Below, one piece after another: positions 1 to 8,647 of a DNA stretch of 64,000 nucleotides. This stretch comes from Sphaerimonospora cavernae. Its GTDB lineage: Bacteria > Actinomycetota > Actinomycetes > Streptosporangiales > Streptosporangiaceae. Every line of letters begins with the position of its first letter. The first letter of the stretch is position 1. Under the pieces are notes generated by a model that saw nothing but the letters and a program-made list of their open reading frames with translations, did not search any database and was not told the origin of the DNA. The stretch lies in contig NZ_JBHMQT010000032.1 in assembly GCF_042435035.1 (NCBI RefSeq), positions 1 to 64,000 of the forward strand, written 5' to 3'. Made by a program: the position numbers and the translations under genes.

Positions 1-1218
1 ATCGCCACCGCCGAAGGTGATCCGTCGCTCACCAGAACCGGCATGGTCACCGGATCCCCGAGTTTCATCGCGCCCGAGCGGGTGAGCGGCGCCCAGGCGG
101 ATCCGGCCTCCGACCTCTGGTCGCTCGGCGCGTCGCTGTACGCGATGGTGACCGGGAGATCGCCCTTCCACCGGGACAGCGGCGGGATGGCGGTGCTCGC
201 GGCACTCATCAGCCGGGAGGAGGCCGATCTCTCACCCGTGCCGCCCGCGCTCCGTCCCGCCGTCGGCGGCCTGCTGGTCAAGGACCCCGCCCGCCGCATC
301 GGCGCCGCGGAGGCGGACCGGCTGCTGGCCATGGCGGAGGCGAGCGACCCGGGCCAGGCCGTACGGCCGTTCCAGGCGGAACGGACGGCATCGGCCGCCG
401 CCGGCGTCGAGTACCGGTCCCCCGCCACCCCGCTCCCGCAGCACCCACCCCTCCCGCGGCATCCGCCGACCCCACGACACCACCCGTACTCGTCGCATCC
501 TCAGACTCCGCCTCCTCAGACTCCGCCTCCTCAGACTCCGCCTCCTCAGACATGGGCTCCGCCGGCACGGCGGAGGACACTCGGGGGCGGCGGCATGTCA
601 GTGCTGATCGGTACGGCCCTGGTCCTCCTCCTGGGCGCGATCGGCGGCACATGGGCGCTGATGCAGGAGGAAGAGATCCCGAAGGGACGGACGCAGCCGA
701 CTGCGTCGGCGACCAAGCCGGCCCCGCAGCGCAAGGTGCTGACGCTGCTCCAGTTCCCGATGACGGGCGGCTGGTCGCTGCGGGCGCCCAAGGCGTGGCT
801 CTCCGAATCCGGCGACGACGAGTACCGGTGGTGGAACCAGAAGAAGAGTGCCGTCCTCACGGTTCAGGTCGCCTCCCGGTCCGATCCGCACGAGGTGGGC
901 GACGTGGGCGAGCCGCAGGGAATTCTGGCCAAACTGGAGGCCATTCAGCAGGCGGAACCCGGGAACGGATACCGCCGGGTCCGGTTCGGCAGGACGCGGG
1001 TGCCCAAGGGGCAGGCAGCGGAGCTGGAGTACACGGCCGTCGCGGCCAGCCCCGACCCGGAGAGCCCTGAGGTGAAGGGGAGATATCGGAGGGTGGTCCG
1101 GGTCGTCACGCTGGAGTCGGCCATATGCATCCTGGACTGGCAGGTGCAGGAGAAGTCGTGGAACGCCTACGAGCCGACAATGCGGGCGGTCTTCGATTCC
1201 CTCGTCTCCCCCGCCTAA
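1..1218 (+). CDS. Serine/threonine protein kinase, C-terminal part (5' end outside window)
   Basis: The reading frame is open from the first base, so the gene begins upstream. Visible residues start in the kinase activation loop: GSPSFIAPE is the P+1 loop and APE motif of subdomain VIII, followed by DLWSLGASLYAMVTG (subdomain IX). The ATP-binding and catalytic-loop part lies outside the window. After the kinase domain comes a Pro-rich linker with tandem TPPPQ units, one transmembrane helix (about codons 199-221 of the visible frame) and an extracytoplasmic domain of about 180 residues with no recognised signature. This is the usual plan of an actinobacterial Pkn/PASTA-like membrane kinase, but no PASTA repeat is visible. 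The ligand is unknown. Confidence 0.9.
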   Translation: MATAEGDPSLTRTGMVTGSPSFIAPERVSGAQADPASDLWSLGASLYAMVTGRSPFHRDSGGMAVLAALISREEADLSPVPPALRPAVGGLLVKDPARRIGAAEADRLLAMAEASDPGQAVRPFQAERTASAAAGVEYRSPATPLPQHPPLPRHPPTPRHHPYSSHPQTPPPQTPPPQTPPPQTWAPPARRRTLGGGGMSVLIGTALVLLLGAIGGTWALMQEEEIPKGRTQPTASATKPAPQRKVLTLLQFPMTGGWSLRAPKAWLSESGDDEYRWWNQKKSAVLTVQVASRSDPHEVGDVGEPQGILAKLEAIQQAEPGNGYRRVRFGRTRVPKGQAAELEYTAVAASPDPESPEVKGRYRRVVRVVTLESAICILDWQVQEKSWNAYEPTMRAVFDSLVSPA

Positions 1219-1244
1219 TGGGATGTCCGACCTTTCGAGAGGGC

Positions 1245-1709
1245 TCAGGGGGCGACGATGAGGGTCTGGGGAGCGATCTGGCGCATCAGGGTGCGTAGCC
1301 ACAGCAGGTGTGCGGCCGTCTCGGCACCGCAGTGGCGGACCACGTCGAGCAGTTCCTCGTCCCCGACTCCCTCGGCGGCCTGCGCGATCAGCGTCCACGA
1401 GATCTCGCACTGGGTGGCCAGCAGATAGAGGTCGTGCAGGTCCCGCAGCAGGCCGAGACTGCCCCGCCGGGCCCCGGAGAACAGCGCGGAATGCATCCGC
1501 TCGGGCTCCTCGGACAGATGTGCCGAATACCTCCGGACGAACGGCTCCAGCCGGCGGGCGTTGTTCCCGCACTGCACGGCCAGACGCTCGCACACGCCGG
1601 TCAGGTCGGGCTCGTCGGGATGAGCGCGCCGTACGGCGCGCAGGGCGTCCGCCAACTCGTGCTGAGACCGGTGAAGCAAACCGAGGTAATGGGCGAGATG
1701 CATGCTCAC
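1245..1709 (-). CDS. Hypothetical all-helical protein
   Basis: A 154-aa protein rich in Leu, Ala, Arg and His, with predicted long amphipathic helices resembling a four-helix bundle. No catalytic motif is recognised; two HL/EL-rich helices could suggest a ferritin-like fold, but this is weak. The GTG start at 1709 is preferred because GGAGGGAG lies about 7 bases upstream; an ATG two codons later is possible. It is transcribed leftward, directly downstream of the molybdopterin oxidoreductase on the same strand with a gap of about 100 bases, so the two could share a transcript. It converges with the kinase gene to its left. Confidence 0.6.
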   Translation of the reverse strand: MSMHLAHYLGLLHRSQHELADALRAVRRAHPDEPDLTGVCERLAVQCGNNARRLEPFVRRYSAHLSEEPERMHSALFSGARRGSLGLLRDLHDLYLLATQCEISWTLIAQAAEGVGDEELLDVVRHCGAETAAHLLWLRTLMRQIAPQTLIVAP

Positions 1710-1806
1710 CGGCCGTCTCCCTCCGGGTAGGTTGACCTGTCTGAGCTTCAGCCGCCGGCCGTCACCTCCCGGATCTCGTCAGGCCCTGATGGTCATGCAG
1801 GTCGAG

Positions 1807-4260
1807 TCAGACCTCCTCCAGCCGTTCGGACACCGGACCGCCCCCCGTCGTAGCCGCCACCCCGGACTGGATGAGGGGATCGAGAGGGGACGCGGCGGAG
1901 TAGACGCCGCCGACGTCGACCGCCACGGGTGCGACCGGCGGCGCCGGAGCGAGCAGCGGCTGCCTGGCGACCGCATCCCATCCCGTGACGACCGGCGCCC
2001 CGTCCACGGCGCCGTCCGCGCCCCCGTTCAGGACATTCAGGTGAGTGCCGCCGTTCACCCGGCCGTCCAGATGCCCGTCCGGGGACGGCGCGGCTCCGTC
2101 CAGGGGCATGGTGGCGGCGTGCTGCGGATGCTCGTACTCCGCGGCCCGCAGGAAGGCCCGGGCCTGCCGCCCGGGCGCCCGGTACGACCCCGAGCCGCGC
2201 TCGCCGCCGGGCTGTGCTCTTCGGTACGGCTCCTCGCCCGACTGTGCCCTCCGGTACGGCTCCTCGCCCGACTGTGCCCTCCGGTACGGCTCCTCGCCGT
2301 ACTCGGCCCCGGTCACCAGGTCATGGCCGTACGTCTGGCAGGCGTCGGGGTCGGTGTTGAATCGTCCCCCGGCGTAGAGGCGCTCGGTGCCGTGTGAGGA
2401 GGACGGCGTGCAGGGCCATTGGATCCCGCCGCGGCGCAGCCGTTCGTAGGTGATGCCGGTGTAGTCACACGGGCGGCCCCTCGAGCACGCCTGCCACGCC
2501 TCGAAGGCCGACCGCGGATCGTGCCAGCCGATGAGCGGCGCGCCGTCCCGGTCGCGGAAGTCCATCCGGCGCGCGTAGTCGAGAAAGACGTCCAGGTCCG
2601 GCCGGGCCTCACCGGGCGGTTCCACGGCCTTGCCGCAGATGTGCACCGTGCGGTCGGCGCCGGTGACGGTGCCGAGCTTCTCGCCCCAGCCGGCGGCCGG
2701 GAGCACCACGTCGGCGAGCCGCGCCGTCTCGGTCAGAAACAGGTCCTGTACGACCACGAACAGGTCCTTTCGCCGCAGGATCGGGCCGGCGCCGGGCAGC
2801 GAGCGCACGGGATCGGCCCCCGAGATCCACAGCAGCCCGATCGAGCCCTCCTCCGCGTACCGGAAGATCCGCATGGCGTGCGTGGCCGGCCCCCAGCGGG
2901 GGAGGTCGACGTTCCACAGGGCAGCGAGTTCGCGCGCATGACGGGGGTTCGCCCAGTTGCGCAGCCCCGGCAGGCCGCCGGCCGCACCCGTCTCCAGCGC
3001 GCCACGCGCCGAGGGCGGCCCGCCCGCATGCAGCACACCGGCCCCCGGGCGGCCCAGCATGCCGCGCAGCAGGTGGACGTTGTTGACCTGGCAGGTGGCC
3101 GCCGTGGCCTGCCAGGCGAGGTGAAAGCCGCCCGCCACGACGGACACGAGCCGTTCCGCCGCCCCGAGGATCTCGGCGGCCTGCTCGACCAGCGTCACCG
3201 GTACGCCGCAGATCTCGGCGGCCCGCTTGGCCGGGTAGGCGTCCACGGCCCGGCACAGCTCGTCGAAGCCCGCCGTGTGGTTCGCCACATAAGCCTCGTC
3301 GTACCAGCCGTTGGCGATCAGCTCGTGCAGTAGGGCGTTCATCAGGGCCACGTTGGTGCCGCGCCGTACGGCCAGGTGGACGTCGGCCTCCCGCGCGGCC
3401 GGTGTGCCCTCCGGTCCGACGACGATCAACGCCGGGGGGCCGGGGCCGAGGCGGCGGTCGAGCACGCGCTCCCACAACACGGGCTGCACACAACTTGGGT
3501 CGCATCCCCACATCGCGATCGCGTCGCAGTGGTCGAGGTCGCCGTACGAGCCGGGCGGCCCGTCGGTGCCGAAGCTCTCCATGAGGGCCGCGGACGCCGC
3601 GGCCGTGCTCAGGCGGGTATCGCAGTCCATGTGCGGCGTGCCGATCCCGGCCCTGCCGATGACGGCGAGGGTGTAGTACTCCTCGAGGAACAGCCGGCCA
3701 CCCGTGTGAAATCCGACGCGGCCCCACCCTCCGGGTCTGGCCAGCAACTCCCGGGACCGGGCGGCCACGCGGTCCATGGCGACGTCCCAGGTCGTCTCGA
3801 CCAGCCGGCCGTGCTCCCTGACCAGTGGCCTGGTCAGGCGCCCTCCCCCGTCCTGCCCTGCGTGCCGCCGGCCCTGCCGGCCCTGCCGGCCCGGCCACTC
3901 CTGGGGGTCGAGCCGGCCGTGGTTGACCCGGTCGGCGGCCTGGCCGCGCACCCCCACCACGCGTCCGCCCCGAACCGCCAACTCGAGCGCGTCACCGCCC
4001 GAATGCAACATGGACACCGCGGGCACCCAGGACTCGACATCGTCCTCAGTGATCCCGTCGTCGAGAAGGACGTCGACCCGCACCGGCCAGGGACTGCCGG
4101 AACGGATCTCGGTGGGCAGTGCGTCGCGCAGACGTCCTGGGAGGGCCGCGGCCAGCCGTTCCACCGACCCGGGAGGCCCGTACGGCGTGCGCGACCCACT
4201 GCGCGACCCACTGCGCAACCCACTGCGCAAACCATTGGGGGCGGCGATCCGGTCCAGCAC
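1807..4260 (-). CDS. Molybdopterin oxidoreductase of the Nas/FDH type lacking Fe-S cysteines
   Basis: This 817-aa protein has the layout of bis-MGD enzymes related to assimilatory nitrate reductase and formate dehydrogenase: an N-terminal domain ending GRLDPQE, the segment MDCDTRLS followed by GSYGDLDHCDAIAMWG, the cofactor region VVLPAAGWGEKLGT, and a C-terminal YERLRRGGIQWPC. The usual N-terminal [4Fe-4S] cysteines are absent: the aligned positions read Ser83, His86 and Asp90, and Asp118 replaces the Cys of GRLCPKG. The expected Mo-ligand Cys of the TRLC-type motif is Ser218. The GTG start at 4260 is chosen because GGAGGTG precedes it by 6 bases and the family-like VLDRIA opening follows; an ATG at 4371 lacks these supports. 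The protein also carries two low-complexity repeats (listed separately). It may have changed substrate or lost redox function. Confidence 0.85.
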   Translation of the reverse strand: MLDRIAAPNGLRSGLRSGSRSGSRTPYGPPGSVERLAAALPGRLRDALPTEIRSGSPWPVRVDVLLDDGITEDDVESWVPAVSMLHSGGDALELAVRGGRVVGVRGQAADRVNHGRLDPQEWPGRQGRQGRRHAGQDGGGRLTRPLVREHGRLVETTWDVAMDRVAARSRELLARPGGWGRVGFHTGGRLFLEEYYTLAVIGRAGIGTPHMDCDTRLSTAAASAALMESFGTDGPPGSYGDLDHCDAIAMWGCDPSCVQPVLWERVLDRRLGPGPPALIVVGPEGTPAAREADVHLAVRRGTNVALMNALLHELIANGWYDEAYVANHTAGFDELCRAVDAYPAKRAAEICGVPVTLVEQAAEILGAAERLVSVVAGGFHLAWQATAATCQVNNVHLLRGMLGRPGAGVLHAGGPPSARGALETGAAGGLPGLRNWANPRHARELAALWNVDLPRWGPATHAMRIFRYAEEGSIGLLWISGADPVRSLPGAGPILRRKDLFVVVQDLFLTETARLADVVLPAAGWGEKLGTVTGADRTVHICGKAVEPPGEARPDLDVFLDYARRMDFRDRDGAPLIGWHDPRSAFEAWQACSRGRPCDYTGITYERLRRGGIQWPCTPSSSHGTERLYAGGRFNTDPDACQTYGHDLVTGAEYGEEPYRRAQSGEEPYRRAQSGEEPYRRAQPGGERGSGSYRAPGRQARAFLRAAEYEHPQHAATMPLDGAAPSPDGHLDGRVNGGTHLNVLNGGADGAVDGAPVVTGWDAVARQPLLAPAPPVAPVAVDVGGVYSAASPLDPLIQSGVAATTGGGPVSERLEEV
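2211..2300 (-). repeat. 30-bp tandem repeat inside the molybdopterin oxidoreductase
   Basis: Three adjacent near-identical 30-bp units encode ten-residue repeats of the type SGEEPYRRAQ near the C-terminus of the molybdopterin enzyme. The copies at 2241-2270 and 2271-2300 differ at only a few bases. They keep frame, so copy-number change would lengthen or shorten a linker without breaking the gene. Confidence 0.9.
4189..4236 (-). repeat. 12-bp tandem repeat at the 5' end of the molybdopterin oxidoreductase
   Basis: Four 12-bp units (GCGCGACCCACT and close variants on the plus strand) encode LRSG/SRSG tetrapeptide repeats at residues about 11-24. The repeats lie within the first 25 codons, immediately after the conserved-looking LDRIAAP start segment. 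Confidence 0.85.
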
Positions 4261-4488
4261 CTGACACCTCCGCGGTGACGATGTGTGAACGACGCTCCCC
4301 GTACCCGGTAGTACGCACCCCTCATCCAAGAATCGGGCGAACTGACCGGTTGCTTTTCGAATGCTTGCCAAACAGCGTTAATTACGGCCCGTGACCCCTT
4401 TCAGGGCCAGAGATCTGTAAAGTGCGTTTACTGGGGCCTGTCGACACGGCTGACCGGGATCGAACGGATCCCGTCACTTGGGGTAGGA

Positions 4489-7389
4489 ATGGACGAACGT
4501 ACGGCCCGGCCGGTCGTGACGGGCGCTCAACCGCGGCTGGTCGGCCGGCGGGACGCGCTCGACACGCTGCACGGCGCACTCGACGCGAGCCTCCGGGAGG
4601 GATTCCAGCTCGTCGCGCTGGCCGGTGAGCCGGGCGCGGGCAAGACACGCCTGCTGGGCGAACTGGCGTCGCTGTCCACCGAACGCGGTTTCGTCCAGCT
4701 GTGGGGGCGGGCCGCCGAGTTCGAGCAGGTGATGCCGTTCAGCGCGCTCGTGGACGCGCTCGACGACCACCTGGACACGCGGCGCCGGGAGATCGCCGAG
4801 ACCCTGCGGGCCGCGCACACCGTCCCGCTGGCGCGGGTCTTCCCGGCGCTGGCCGCCACCGGTCCGGTCCCCGACCCACCCGAAGGGGAGCTCGATGACG
4901 ATGACCGCAGCGGCCTGGGCCGCTACCGGGTCTACCGCGCGCTGCGCCATCTGATCGGCACACTGGCCGGGCCCTCGGGACTCGTGCTGATCCTCGACGA
5001 CCTGCACTGGGCCGACGACGGCTCGATGGAGTTCCTCGACCACATCGTCAGGCACCCGGTGGACGCACCGGTCCTGATCGCGGCCGCGTACCGCCCGGCC
5101 CAGGCCACGCCGCGCCTGACCACGCTCGTCCACGGAGCCGGGCCGCGCGGCCACGAGATCACGGTAGGCCCGCTCGGCCCCGCGGAGGCCGCGGAGTTCC
5201 TCGGCCGGTCGGTGGCCCGAGGCCGCGGCCGGGCGCTGTACGAGGCGAGCGGCGGCAACCCGTTCTACCTGGAGGCCCTGGCCCGGATGGGCGGCGCCGA
5301 CGTGACCACGCTGCCGCCCACCGCGCTGGCCGCGCTCCGGATCGAACTGGGCGGCCTGCCCCCGGCCGCGCTGCTCCTGGCCCAGGCCGCCGCGGTGGCC
5401 GCCGACGAGTTCGAACCGGCGATCGCGGCCATCGCCGCCGAGATGCCGCTGCCCGCCGCGCTGACCGCGCTGGACACGCTGGTGGAGCGGGACATCACCC
5501 GTGCTGCCGGCTCCGGCAGGTTCCGTTTCCGCCACCCGCTCGTACGGCAGGCCGCCTACGAGTCGGCCGCCCCCGGATGGCGCCTGGGCGCCCATGCGCG
5601 GATCGCCGCGTACCTCGCCGGTCTGGGTGCCCCCGCCACCGCGCGAGCCCACCACGTGGAGCAGTCGGGTTCGTTCGGCGACAGGCGATCGGTCGGCGTG
5701 CTGGTCGAGGCGGCCCGGACGGTCATCGCGCACGCGCCGGCGACCTCGGCGCACTGGCTGCGGGCGGCGCTACGGCTCATGCCGGACGACCAGGACTCAC
5801 GCGAGGACCGCCTGGCGCTGCTGCTGGAGCTGAGCTGGGCCCAGGGCGTCAGCGGCAGGCTCGCCGAGGGCCGCGACACCGCCCGCGAGCTGCTGCGGCT
5901 GCTCCCGGAGAACGACTACCGGCGCAGGGGACGCGCGGCCCGGGTGTGCGCGCTGATGGAGCGCCAGCTCGACCGTCCGCACGAGGCCCGTGCGCTGCTG
6001 CTCGACGAGCTCAGCCGCATGCCGAACCCGCGGGCGGCCGAGGCGGTGCCGCTGCGGATGCGGCTGGTCGCCGAGAGCATGATGCGGGTCGACTTCCGCG
6101 CCGCGCAGGCTGTGCTGGATCTGATGCCGGACTCGGCCGACGACTGGGAGCCGGGTCTCGCCGTCGCCGTCGCCGCGCTGCGGCCGATGCCGGCCTTCGC
6201 CGCCGGACGGGCCGAAGACGCGCTGCGCAGCGCGGAGACCGCCGACCGGCTGCTCGCGGCGGCCCCCGACGAGCACCTGTCCGAGTGGCTGGACGCCGTC
6301 GCGTGGCTGTGCTGGGCGGAGAGCTACCTCGGCCGGTACGGCGACGCCCTGCGCCACTTCGACCGGGCCGCGGCCGTCGCCCGGTCGACCGGGCAGAGCT
6401 ACATCCTGACGAACCTGCTGGCGGGCCGGGCCAAGACACTGGTGGCGCTCGGCCGGCTGGACGAGGCCACGGCCACCGCCGAGGAGTCCGTCGAGGGTGC
6501 GCGGCTGCTCGACTCGGGCCAGCAACTCGTCTTCGCGCTCACCCAGCTCTGCCTGGCGGCCACGTGGAGCGGTGGCGACGAGACCGCGGTGCTCGCCGGC
6601 GACGAGGCCGTACGGCGCGGCGTGGGCGGCGGCGAGGTATGGGAGGCCACCGCCCGCTTCGCCCGAGGCCAGGCGCTGATCAACGCGGGACGGCCGGAGG
6701 AGGGGGCCGAGGCCGTGCTGGACGCCTGCGACCGGTTCGAGTCGCCGAAGCTCGACCGTGGGACGCTGCTGCAGGCCTGTGAGTCGCTGGCGTGGGCGGC
6801 GGCGCTCCGCGGCGAGGACGTTCAGGCGTCGGCCTGGGCGGAGCGTACGGCGCGGCTCGACGACCCCCGGCTGCCGGCTTTCGCCGGGCTCGTCCCGCTC
6901 GCCCGCGCCCACGGCCTGCGCCGCGCCCAGCCGGCCGACTCGGCCGCCGCCGCCGAGGAGGCGGCCGGCCTGCTGACGGGATGTGAGCGGCGGCTCGACG
7001 CCGGGCGCGCCATGCTCGCGGCCGGCCTCGCCTACCAGGAGGCCGCGCAGCGGAGCCGGGCGCGCGACTGCCTCAGGACCGCCGCCGAGATCCTGGAGTC
7101 GTGCGGTGCGCGGAGCCTGACGGCGCGGGCGCACCGTGCGCTGCGCAGGCTCGGCGTCCGGGTGCCCACCGCCGCGCCCTCCGCCGTGCTCGGGCTGTCC
7201 CCCCGGGAGCTGGAAGTCGCCAGGCTGGTGGCACAGGGCCTGACCAACCAGCAGGTCGCCCAGCGGCTGTTTCTCAGCGTGCGCACGGTCGAGACGCACC
7301 TGTCGCGGATCTTCGCCAAGCTCGAGGTCTCGTCGCGGGTCGGCGTGGCCACCGCGCTGAACGCACCCGGCGAAGGCCGCGCGCGCTAG
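4489..7389 (+). CDS. LuxR-family transcriptional regulator with N-terminal AAA-type ATPase (LAL type)
   Basis: A 966-aa protein of the large ATP-binding LuxR (LAL/MalT-like) class. Walker A is GEPGAGKT (residues 46-53), Walker B is LVLILDDLHWAD, then a long TPR-like helical region and a C-terminal LuxR/GerE helix-turn-helix (LSPRELEVARLVAQGLTN through TVETHLSRIFAKL, roughly residues 900-955). It is divergent from the molybdopterin enzyme and lies upstream of the hydrolase/GMC pair, separated by about 100 bases, so it may control either. The ATG at 4489 follows a GGGGTAGGA element. Ligand unknown. Confidence 0.93.
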   Translation: MDERTARPVVTGAQPRLVGRRDALDTLHGALDASLREGFQLVALAGEPGAGKTRLLGELASLSTERGFVQLWGRAAEFEQVMPFSALVDALDDHLDTRRREIAETLRAAHTVPLARVFPALAATGPVPDPPEGELDDDDRSGLGRYRVYRALRHLIGTLAGPSGLVLILDDLHWADDGSMEFLDHIVRHPVDAPVLIAAAYRPAQATPRLTTLVHGAGPRGHEITVGPLGPAEAAEFLGRSVARGRGRALYEASGGNPFYLEALARMGGADVTTLPPTALAALRIELGGLPPAALLLAQAAAVAADEFEPAIAAIAAEMPLPAALTALDTLVERDITRAAGSGRFRFRHPLVRQAAYESAAPGWRLGAHARIAAYLAGLGAPATARAHHVEQSGSFGDRRSVGVLVEAARTVIAHAPATSAHWLRAALRLMPDDQDSREDRLALLLELSWAQGVSGRLAEGRDTARELLRLLPENDYRRRGRAARVCALMERQLDRPHEARALLLDELSRMPNPRAAEAVPLRMRLVAESMMRVDFRAAQAVLDLMPDSADDWEPGLAVAVAALRPMPAFAAGRAEDALRSAETADRLLAAAPDEHLSEWLDAVAWLCWAESYLGRYGDALRHFDRAAAVARSTGQSYILTNLLAGRAKTLVALGRLDEATATAEESVEGARLLDSGQQLVFALTQLCLAATWSGGDETAVLAGDEAVRRGVGGGEVWEATARFARGQALINAGRPEEGAEAVLDACDRFESPKLDRGTLLQACESLAWAAALRGEDVQASAWAERTARLDDPRLPAFAGLVPLARAHGLRRAQPADSAAAAEEAAGLLTGCERRLDAGRAMLAAGLAYQEAAQRSRARDCLRTAAEILESCGARSLTARAHRALRRLGVRVPTAAPSAVLGLSPRELEVARLVAQGLTNQQVAQRLFLSVRTVETHLSRIFAKLEVSSRVGVATALNAPGEGRAR

Positions 7390-7487
7390 TTACGGCACTG
7401 GTTACGGGTTTTCCACGATGCCGTCGCACGGGCGAGACTGGGATGGTTGCCCCCGTGCCCTGAAGGCAGGGGTATGAGGAGGTGAGG

Positions 7488-8606
7488 ATGGAGCACCGCA
7501 TCCCGCGGTTCACGCTGGCGGGAGTGGACGACGCCGAGGTTTCGGTGCATCCGTTCGCCACGGAGGACGAACTGGGGCTCACCCTGACCCGGTTCCGCCG
7601 GGGCGGGCAGGACGGACGAGACGGTCACGACGACGTCGTGCTGCTCGTCCACGGCCTGACCTCGTCAAGCGACATGTTCATCATGCCGGAGCATGTGAAC
7701 CTGGTCCGGTTCCTGCACCGCAACGGGTACGGCGACGTGTGGGCGCTGGATCTGCGGATGAGCAACCGGTTCCCGTACAACGTGGAGACCCGCCGCCGGG
7801 ACACGCTGGACGACGTCGCCTGCTTCGACTTCCCGGCGGCACTGCGTGAACTCCGCCGCCGCACGGGGGCGCGGCGGGTTCATGTCATCGCGCACTGCCT
7901 GGGGTCGGTGGCGTTCCACATGAGCCTGTTCGGCGGCGTGATCGACGGGATCGCGAGCGTGGTCGCCAACAGCGTGGGCCTGACGCCCCGGGTGCACCCC
8001 TGGGCGCGGCTCAAGCTCATGCTCGGGCCGGCACTGCTGCGGTACGGCATGGGCCTGCCGTACCTGGATCCCCGGTTCCGGGACGCACCCCCGCTGACCG
8101 GCCGGTGGCTGCTGGCCAGGGCCGTCTCCCTTGCCCATCCCGAATGCGGCGAGCCGGCCTGCCACATGCAGAGCTTCATGTGGGGCAGCGGCAGGCCCGC
8201 AATGTACCGGCACCGCAACCTGCGGCCGCAGACCCATGTCCACGAGCGCCTCGCCGACCTCAACGGCGCCAGCGCGCTGCACTACTACCGGCACATGCGG
8301 AAGATGGTCGCCGCGGGGCGGGTGGTGCGGTTCGACCCGGGCGACCCGCGGCACGCGGCGCTGCCGCGCCACTACCTGGCCCGCGCCGCCGAGATCGACA
8401 CGCCGGTCCTCTATCTGACCGGCGACCGAAACGATGTGTTCACCGACTCCAACGTGGTGTGCCACCGGCTGCTGTCACGGATCAATCCCGGGCGGCACGA
8501 GTTGCGGGTCATCCCCGGTTACGGCCACATCGATCCCCTGATCGGCGGGAACGCCCACCTGGACGTGTTCCCGCACATCCTCGACTTCCTCAAGCGGACT
8601 TCCTGA
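7488..8606 (+). CDS. Alpha/beta hydrolase with a Cys at the nucleophile elbow
   Basis: A 372-aa alpha/beta hydrolase. LLVHGLTSSS is the oxyanion segment; the nucleophile elbow reads AHCLGS, placing Cys137 where most lipases have Ser; LTGDRNDVF supplies the probable acid and GYGHID the His. The ATG at 7488 is preferred, with AGGAGG five bases upstream; a GTG two codons earlier overlaps that site. The GMC oxidoreductase follows 42 bases later, and hydrolase/GMC pairs or fusions are known near cholesterol-oxidase-like enzymes. An acyl or steryl ester substrate is an inference only. Confidence 0.85.
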   Translation: MEHRIPRFTLAGVDDAEVSVHPFATEDELGLTLTRFRRGGQDGRDGHDDVVLLVHGLTSSSDMFIMPEHVNLVRFLHRNGYGDVWALDLRMSNRFPYNVETRRRDTLDDVACFDFPAALRELRRRTGARRVHVIAHCLGSVAFHMSLFGGVIDGIASVVANSVGLTPRVHPWARLKLMLGPALLRYGMGLPYLDPRFRDAPPLTGRWLLARAVSLAHPECGEPACHMQSFMWGSGRPAMYRHRNLRPQTHVHERLADLNGASALHYYRHMRKMVAAGRVVRFDPGDPRHAALPRHYLARAAEIDTPVLYLTGDRNDVFTDSNVVCHRLLSRINPGRHELRVIPGYGHIDPLIGGNAHLDVFPHILDFLKRTS

Positions 8607-8647
8607 AGCGGCTGACGTCGCGGCGAAACTGAAAGCAACGGACATAG

